Part shown: positions 57,901 through 64,000 of the stretch, piece after piece
Layout of the letters: every line of letters begins with the position of its first letter
Position numbering within the stretch: position 1 is the stretch's first letter
From: Patiria pectinifera
Taxonomy: Eukaryota > Echinodermata > Asteroidea > Valvatida > Asterinidae
DNA length: 64,000 nt
Direction of reading: 5' to 3'
NCBI GenBank assembly: GCA_029964075.1
Contig: CM057135.1
Coordinates: 30,989,366 to 31,053,365 of the forward strand
Made by a program: the position numbers and the translations under genes
The notes under the pieces: model-generated
Told to the model about the DNA's origin: nothing
The model's database searches: none
What the model saw: the letters and a program-made list of their open reading frames with translations, nothing else

Positions 57901-60900
57901 GTCAGGGGTTTCTAATTTGAAATGTTGTCCATTTTTTCCTTAGATCAAGCCTTTGTTTGAGAAGATAGAAAGCAAGAATAAGCTCCTGCGCACCGTGTCA
58001 GGAGGAGGTGTGGACCAGCTGGGGCAGCTGCATGCCAAATGGGATAAGTTTGAACTCATGATGGAGAGCCATGAACTCATGGTCAGAGAACAGGTGGGTT
58101 GAACATGCATTCTTGTGGACTGGGTTCGAATCCTACTAGGATAAGTATGGATTCAGTTCATTGGCAAATCAGCATTACCAAGAATAATGTTGAGGGATCG
58201 TCCCATCATGCTATATTTCTTAAATTAAGATGAATTATTTTAAAAATGCAATGGTTCTAGAATAAATCATTAACAAATGTTTCAAAATATGACATTCACA
58301 TCCTTTTTGGCACCTGTTTTAAATTAATGAATTGAATCATTAATGAATTTTCCTTTGGTAGTTTTCCTAAAACTGTTTTACCTATTAAACAAACATGAAA
58401 TTGTTACCCATTTTAACCTTTTTCTCCATGTCAGGTTGAGGTTATGAAGAGCAATGTGGAGTCAAGAGTAGAAGCCTTCCGTGCAGATCTGGAGAAGTAT
58501 GCAGCTCGCTGGCATCAATTCAAACCTAAGACCGACATCATTGAGGCAGGAGACAGAGAGTCCTGCTTCAAGGCATTGGCTACTGTCAAGGAGAAGAAAC
58601 AAGAATTTGAAGAACTGGAGAAGACAAGGGAGAGCTTAGTGTGAGTTGAATTCCCTCCCCCTCCCCCCAAGGTAGTGATGAATTTGAACTACAGATCACG
58701 GGTTGAATAATGTTCTCCCCAAGTATTTTATCATCCTGAAGAATGTGATTTTTATCAAATGAAGGACGAATGTGAAACATAATGAATTGAATGTTTTTGT
58801 TCGCTTCTCATGAGGATTTTTACCAAGGCAAGTGTAGCCTGTATCATTTAAGAATACATTTTTAAAATGTGTTCAAAATGGAGCATTACAGTAAAATAGT
58901 AAGAGGGCTGACAATGGCTGAGGGATTTTTTCTCAAGATGTGTTTGCTAAATGTTTGTCAAGTGGGTGAGCAGTAGGGAGAGTGTCTTGTATTTTTCTCT
59001 GTTGTTATATAGGGCAAGTGAACTGTATTTTTCTCTGTTGTTATGTATTGTGTGTTGTTTTTATCAATTAAAAATAAAAATGAATGAATGAAAATTGAAA
59101 GCTGACCATACATTTAATGTGATTGTTGTTACAGTTTTGACTGCCACCACTTTGGTCTGGATGAGCCACACTTTGCAATATCTGAGGAGCTAAAGGAAGA
59201 TTTCCAGCAGCATGAAGCCATGTGGACGCTGTATGAAGAGTTCAGTAATGGACTCAAAGGATTGGAAGATACCGAATGGATTGTATTCAGGTAGGTTCAG
59301 TGCCATCATTTCCTAAAACAAAACTAGGTCTTGCATCTTGTCGGTCTATGAACGTCACTTTGTTTTTCCAGGGTTGCAAGATTAAAGTTTCTGCCTAAAT
59401 TTCTTTGTGAATAGGGTTTAAATTCCCCCGAGAGGAAACAAAGTGGTTCAGTGAAGGCGTGGAGTTTTTTGTGCAACCCAAAGGTGCAAAACAACACTTG
59501 GAGTTGTAAATTTACATGTACCATTAGGTCTTTATATTATTAATTCTGTGAAATTATTTGAACTTCCAGGTCCAAGACCTATCAATTTGATGATTTCTTG
59601 GCGATGTGGGCTGAGAAGCTTCGAAGTGAAGACATAGAGCACACCATGATGACAGTCAGACTGACCAAAGATGTGGATAAATACAAGGTAAGAAATGATT
59701 ACACGGATCACTAATGTAGCCATTTAAGGGAATATCGCTGAACATGGAACATTTCTCGTCAGTTTTTTCTTGATGGAAACAAGCATTGTCGCGGCTTGTA
59801 CTATGCTGCTGTGGGATGTAAGATTTCGTGCACACAGGGGTGAGAATTCCCAGATAGGAACACTTGGTGTTTCTTGGCGGTTCTAAGCATGTAGTACCAA
59901 TTAAAATTATGCACTATTCTTAGTGGAATGTTTTACACTTCCAAGATCCAAGACACCATCTTAGTGAATACATGCTTGATACAGAGAGCAATAATTTTTT
60001 GTCTTGTATTTCCAGGCGGTTTCACCCATGCTGAAGTACGTCAGTAGTGACGTATACTCACAGGAGCATTGGCATGATATGTTCCGTATGCTCAAGATGC
60101 CACGTGGCATGACACTGGAGAAACTCACCTTTGGGGATATCCTGGGAGCTGCAGACCAGATCATCGCTAACAGTCAAGGTCTTAAGGTATGATAGTTAAC
60201 AAATGCTAGCCATCACCAAGGACATTTGTCAAACCCTGGGGTTATCTCTGCCTCTGGTTTCAGGCATGGGAATGGAAGTGGAGCCGGACACAGAGATGAT
60301 ACCAGGTTTTGAGAAATGGCCCAAGTATGGACTCCATGTCTTAACCACCCCTCTTTGTAAAATACAATATAACTGTTTATAAGGGTTACTTAAGCACTAT
60401 TTCTGTAGTCAGTTATTTTCTCTCAGTTGGACATTAGGTATACTTTGAATTGACCTATCGCCGTTTGCGAGTTAGCCACGCCCCTTAGACAACCCTATGG
60501 AATTTTTGTACACTAAGTTTTGTTTGTCTCAGATTTTTCTTGTTCCGCGTCCAATCGTAAATCATGTAATTGGACAATATTTCACAAGCTGTGTTGACAC
60601 GATTCTACCGCGATTCTACCACGATTCTACCGCAATAGGTCAATTAGAATTGAGATTTAGATTCTTTGAAATTGGGCTGTCTAACAGATTGTTGTGTTGA
60701 TTACTGACAGGACTTGTTTAACCGAGCCAAGGGAGAGGTGTCCATCCGTGATGCTTTGAGAGAGCTGGATCTTTGGGGCGTGGGGGCAGTCTTTGCTCTG
60801 ACTGAGTACAGTGACAGTCAGTCAGTGGTCATCATGCTCATCAAGGACTGGAAGGAGATAGTCACAGAGGTCAGTTTGTTTCAACAATGTTTACTACACT

Positions 60901-63900
60901 TACTACAATTTATCAACTTTGCTAGACATCAGTCCCTGCTTCTGACGTTGATTGTGGTATCAGACTATCAGTGCCTTGACTGAATTGAAGTTTAGTGGCC
61001 CTAGGAAGCCTGGCGTTTGAGTTTGTAAGACTTCTGATCTTGTTAGCAGGAGGGTATGGGTTTGAGTCCCAACCAAGCTGGCTAGTGATTTTTCTGAATG
61101 GGCTTACTTTTATTCTTCCTCCTTTCCCTCAGGCCTTTCACATCTTTTTGGGGGAAATTTGGGACTTGGGAATAACATTTACTGCTTTCAAACCTGCTTG
61201 TCATCTGAAATTGCACCCTGTGCCAAGTTGACATATTCTTCACCTGTATGTCCTCCTAGGTTGGAGACAACCAGAGCCTTCTGCAGTCCCTCAAGGATTC
61301 TCCATACTACAAGGGCTTTGCAGACAAGGCCACCATCTGGGAGCAGAGGCTGGCTGACCTGGATGAATTCCTACACAACTTGAATCAGATCCAGCGCAAG
61401 TGGGTCTATCTGGAACCCATCTTTGGCCGAGGGGCTTTGCCTAAGGAACAGGGGCGCTTCAAGAGGGTTGATGATGATTTCAGGTAATGTAGACTTGTCA
61501 ATCCCAACCATAATAATGACACTACAGTTTACTATAATTATTTCTTTAAGTATGTCATGCAGTGAGTTTGCTTGCTCAGCAACATAGCATCCAGAATCCT
61601 GTTCAGTGAAGTCCAATGCTTGGCAGAGAGGCAGATACGAGGCAAAGCATCTGTCCAAGAAAATGAAGTGGAAAGTGTTTTTTTTTCTCGTCTGTGTGGA
61701 CATTTCAAAAGCTAACTGTTGTACATGTTGTCTTACCCAACAGGAGCATCACAATGGACGTTGCTCGTGATAATCGAGTGCTTTCCTTGGTTGGTAGGCC
61801 AGGCTTGAGAAACACCCTGGTGACTCTATTAGATCAGCTGCAGAGATGCCAGAAAGCTCTCAATGAATTCCTCGAGGTAAAGAGCCGATCCTTCAAAGAG
61901 ATTCTGAAATTGTATTCTTGTGTCTTATTTTAGAGAATGAAAGCTTTTTGGGATTCTTATTCTTTCTGTAATACAAGTATAGTATGCAGATAGATCTTAC
62001 GCTCACTTAACATTATGATGTCAAAGGCAAAAAAACAATTGGAAAGAAGATTAAATGAGATTACATTCCAAGGTGCAAAGGAACAGAATGAGGGTTCTTT
62101 TTGAGGGAAAACAGAAATAAGAATGACTTATTTCATTGTAATTCTTTAGCTGAAGTTTTGTTTTGATTTATTTTTTTTTGTCCAGGAGAAACGTTCCGTC
62201 TTCCCTCGCTTCTACTTCATCGGTGACGATGATCTACTTGAGATCCTTGGCCAATCTACCAACCCAGTGGTCATTCAGACGCATCTTAAGAAGCTGTTTG
62301 CTGGCATCCACAGCGTGGAGTTTGATGAAGGGAATAAGAACATCTTAGCCATGAAGTCACTGGAAGGAGAAGTGGTACCACTCAAGAGCCCTGTGCAGAT
62401 TACACCAGATGTTGAGGTAAAGTCTTCATCAGGAAGAATAAGCTACAATATTTTGCGCTAAGCACAAAAAGGTTTAAAGACCGTTTAAGGTTGTGTTTCT
62501 TGCAGAGTTTAAATTAAGTATTAAAGTGGGGTATTTAAGCATATAATTATTGCAGCTATTTCTTTTCTATTCAGATATGGCTTGGTGAGTTAGCTCGTGA
62601 AATGAAGGAGACTTTGCAGCAGTTATTGGCAGAATGTCTGCGAGCTCAGAGAGGGGGTCAAGGACAAGGTGTTGATCCTAACAAATTCCCCTCACAGGTA
62701 CGTTTTAGTTGTGGTCTTAGCTCATTAGCGTTAAGAAATGAATAATGACAACTTGCCACTTACAGAAATGCTGTATACCTCCCTTGCTTTGCTGCCATTT
62801 TTGCTTGTTTGCATTTTTGCTTGTTACTGAATTAAATATAGTTCAGAGTTTTAGGAAATGTATTTACCAAGACTTGTTTTAGTCAGACCTGGGATCTTAA
62901 TTAACAAACAGTCAAAACTTTTACCCAACTTATGAGGTTTCAAAATGGGCAATCTTTTTCCTGTTTCTAGATCCTGTGTCTAGCCAATGAGATCCAATTC
63001 ACAGAGCAGTGTGAGACAGCCATGAAGGAGAACAGTCTACAAGAATGCCTGATAGAGCTAGAAGCCCAGCTGGAAGGCTACACATCGGCAGACATACAGG
63101 GAGACAGTGAGAATGACCAGGCGATGCATGTACTGGAGCTCAAACTCAAGGCTCTGATCTTAGATAACATCCACTTCATTGACGTGGTTCAGCAACTGAT
63201 TAAAGATAACATCATGAGTGCTGAGGAGTGGATGTGGCAGAAACAGCTCAGGGTCTATCAAGCTGATAAAGGCAGTGCTATCATGAGGATGGTGGATGCT
63301 GAGTTCCAGTATACATTTGAGTATCAAGGTAAATTACAACTTCATCACCCAGCAAATGTTTTGTAAGAAATGTCCCTTGTGTAAGTGCTTCATTTTCTCT
63401 GGTATGGATTCTCTCTTCAGTTGTTCTTGTAAGCAGCACTGGAAAGAATGTATTTTTTTTTCAAATTAACTTTCCAAAAGCTTTTCTCTAGTTATTTCTT
63501 CGTCCACTCCTCAAATTTAAGTGGCAGTTTTTAGCAATAAAGTTTAATGGTACAAATTAAGCCAATAGATTGCACAACCTTAAGGAGTACTGAACGTCAT
63601 TAGTCATTAGAGAACCAGGTGTAAACAATGAACAAATGCGCGCGCGCGTGTTGGTTCATGGGCTGAATCACGCGCTAATGTCTTTCACGCACATTTTGTG
63701 CGCGTGACATATTCACTTCGGTACTCCATAGGAAGTGGTTTTATTCTGTGAAAACAATGAAATGAACTAATGACAAAATTGTTCAGATTGGTGGGATTTT
63801 GAACTAGACCAAATTGTTCATATTTCATAGCTAATAATTCTGACTGACCTTGTGTTCTGTCTTCCGTTCAGGCAATGCTTCCAAGTTGGTGCACACCCCT

Positions 63901-64000
63901 CTAACAGACAAGTGTTACCTGACCCTAACCCAAGGCATGCATATGGGTATGGGAGGCAACCCCTATGGACCAGCAGGGACAGGCAAGACTGAGTCAGTCA
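48954..64000 (+). CDS. DYNC2H1: Cytoplasmic dynein-2 heavy chain (intraflagellar transport), N-terminal 27 exons, cut by window end
   Basis: Motor for retrograde transport in cilia. Exons: 48954-49154, 49597-49743, 50240-50402, 50724-50987, 51262-51494, 51814-51985, 52746-52896, 53120-53267, 53742-53917, 54032-54227, 54401-54661, 55070-55308, 55608-55836, 56232-56359, 57268-57511, 57944-58093, 58435-58640, 59135-59290, 59570-59687, 60016-60186, 60711-60869, 61260-61483, 61744-61876, 62186-62416, 62575-62697, 62971-63328, 63872-64000+. All phases agree over 5110 bp, about 1703 residues of an expected ~4300. The visible part is the tail (dimerisation and subunit binding), linker and start of AAA1. 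Signatures match DYNC2H1 rather than axonemal or dynein-1 chains: [38 protein letters not shown] text, [46 protein letters not shown] and [14 protein letters not shown]. The P-loop GPAGTGKT falls at about 1693-1700. The N-terminus [14 protein letters not shown] resembles the human start. Confidence 0.97.
49765..50029. mobile_element. 265-bp MITE with GGCC ends, copy 2 (DYNC2H1 intron 2)
   Basis: The left end is GGGCCCCCCCCC, an A-run, then AGTTCTGCTTCCG. The right end is CCGGAAGCAGAAG, a T-run, a G-run and GGCC. The left flank is TTA and the right is ATA. It matches the element at 8300-8559 along its length (for example GATCATATGGAGGT and GGCTGTCAAAAT). Confidence 0.72.
52001..52146. mobile_element. 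Diverged hAT-like MITE related to 14152 (DYNC2H1 intron 6)
   Basis: TGTAGTCAAGTCCATCA near the left and GATGGACTCGACTACAACCCTG at the right form inverted ends. Inside, CTATTACTTGTGACTAGACTTGTGA matches the phrase order of the element at 14152-14328. No clear target duplication remains. Confidence 0.5.
52226..52590. mobile_element. 365-bp element with about 52-bp inverted ends (DYNC2H1 intron 6)
   Basis: The left arm runs AATTCGGGCG, ACAATGCAGTGCGCCACC, AAGAGTTTGCCATGGAGAGT. The right arm is the inverse, ACTCTCCATGGCAAACTCTT, GGTGGCGCACTGCATTGT, CGCCCGAATT, with only a few mismatches near the outer end. The centre of about 260 bp is non-coding. No convincing target duplication is seen, and the family is unknown to me. 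Confidence 0.78.
53570..53641 (+). mobile_element. LINE/SINE-type 3' tail with ATT microsatellite (DYNC2H1 intron 8)
   Basis: TGTACAGGGCTTAAGAGC is followed by TTTTCAAGCGCTATATAAAT and TTATTATTTATTATTATTA. The GTACAG...GCGCT.TATAAAT order matches the tail of the LINE fragment at 25190-25680 on the other strand. It is a short 5'-truncated insertion without coding sequence. Confidence 0.6.
56626..57006. mobile_element. hAT-like MITE, 381 bp (DYNC2H1 intron 14)
   Basis: The left end is CAGGGTTTGACCTTAACATT, and CACTAGCCACCTTGCTA follows. The right end holds TGGCTAGCGGGCGCTACCGC and TAATTTCGAACCCTG. CAGGGTTCGAAATTA ends are typical of a widespread hAT group. The flanks GTTATCG and GTGATCG differ at one base, a likely decayed 8-bp duplication. 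A poly-T run lies inside. Confidence 0.7.
57690..57830. repeat. Degenerate relative of the 14152 element (DYNC2H1 intron 15)
   Basis: AAGTCATCCAGTCTCAAGTC, then CATCCACTGTTACTTGTGATAG and GATTACAACTCTG follow the phrase order of the elements at 14152 and 52001. The ends are too decayed to place exactly. Confidence 0.4.
60448..60645. mobile_element. Small inverted-end element with a CGATTCTACC triplet (DYNC2H1 intron 20)
   Basis: AATTGACCTATCGC at the left is matched by GCAATAGGTCAATT at the right, about 13 bp of inverted end. Near the right end the decamer CGATTCTACC occurs three times in a row at 12-13 bp spacing. 198 bp, non-coding. Confidence 0.5.

Overview
This is a 64 kb stretch of animal nuclear DNA. 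The protein genes are split into many short exons (about 50 to 360 bp) with GT...AG introns, and the intergenic DNA is AT-rich and full of small non-autonomous DNA transposons, foldback elements and short tandem arrays. Protein similarity and the gene neighbourhood suggest a non-vertebrate deuterostome, with an echinoderm-like marine invertebrate as my best guess. The species is an inference and cannot be settled from the sequence alone.

Layout: (1) 1-482, a 74-bp tandem array, then the last three exons (482-1993, +) of a gene I cannot name. (2) 1994-9133, about 7 kb of non-coding DNA with a palindrome array carrying a nested transposon, a 71-bp tandem array and several MITEs. (3) 9134-20605 (-), a complete 10-exon SLC36-type proton-coupled amino acid transporter, with introns packed with repeats. 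(4) 20636-26468, its upstream region with a LINE fragment and a GC-rich stretch that may hold a shared promoter. (5) 26469-37478 (+), a complete 21-exon ISWI/SNF2H chromatin-remodelling ATPase (SMARCA5). (6) 37479-41577, two facing 3' ends. (7) 41578-45045 (-), a complete 6-exon DCUN1D5-type cullin-neddylation factor. (8) 45046-48953, a likely bidirectional promoter. (9) 48954-64000 (+), the first 27 coding exons of the ciliary dynein-2 heavy chain (DYNC2H1), cut by the window end just after its first P-loop.

I rebuilt every exon junction of the four recognised genes by hand. Reading phase carries through all of them: 1461 bp for the transporter, 3036 bp for the ISWI ATPase (1011 aa), 723 bp for the DCUN1 protein (240 aa), and 5110 bp of open frame for the dynein. 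The genes do not form a pathway. The neighbour relation with biological weight is the head-to-head pair DCUN1D5/DYNC2H1, an arrangement also known in the human genome. The transporter and the ISWI gene may form a second head-to-head pair.

I saw no convincing new molecular system. The most interesting material is structural: a family of elements with telomere-like CCCTAA ends flanked by TTAA, a palindrome array split by a transposon that left a 9-bp duplication, a 500-bp foldback next to a constitutive exon, and the ancient head-to-head gene pair.
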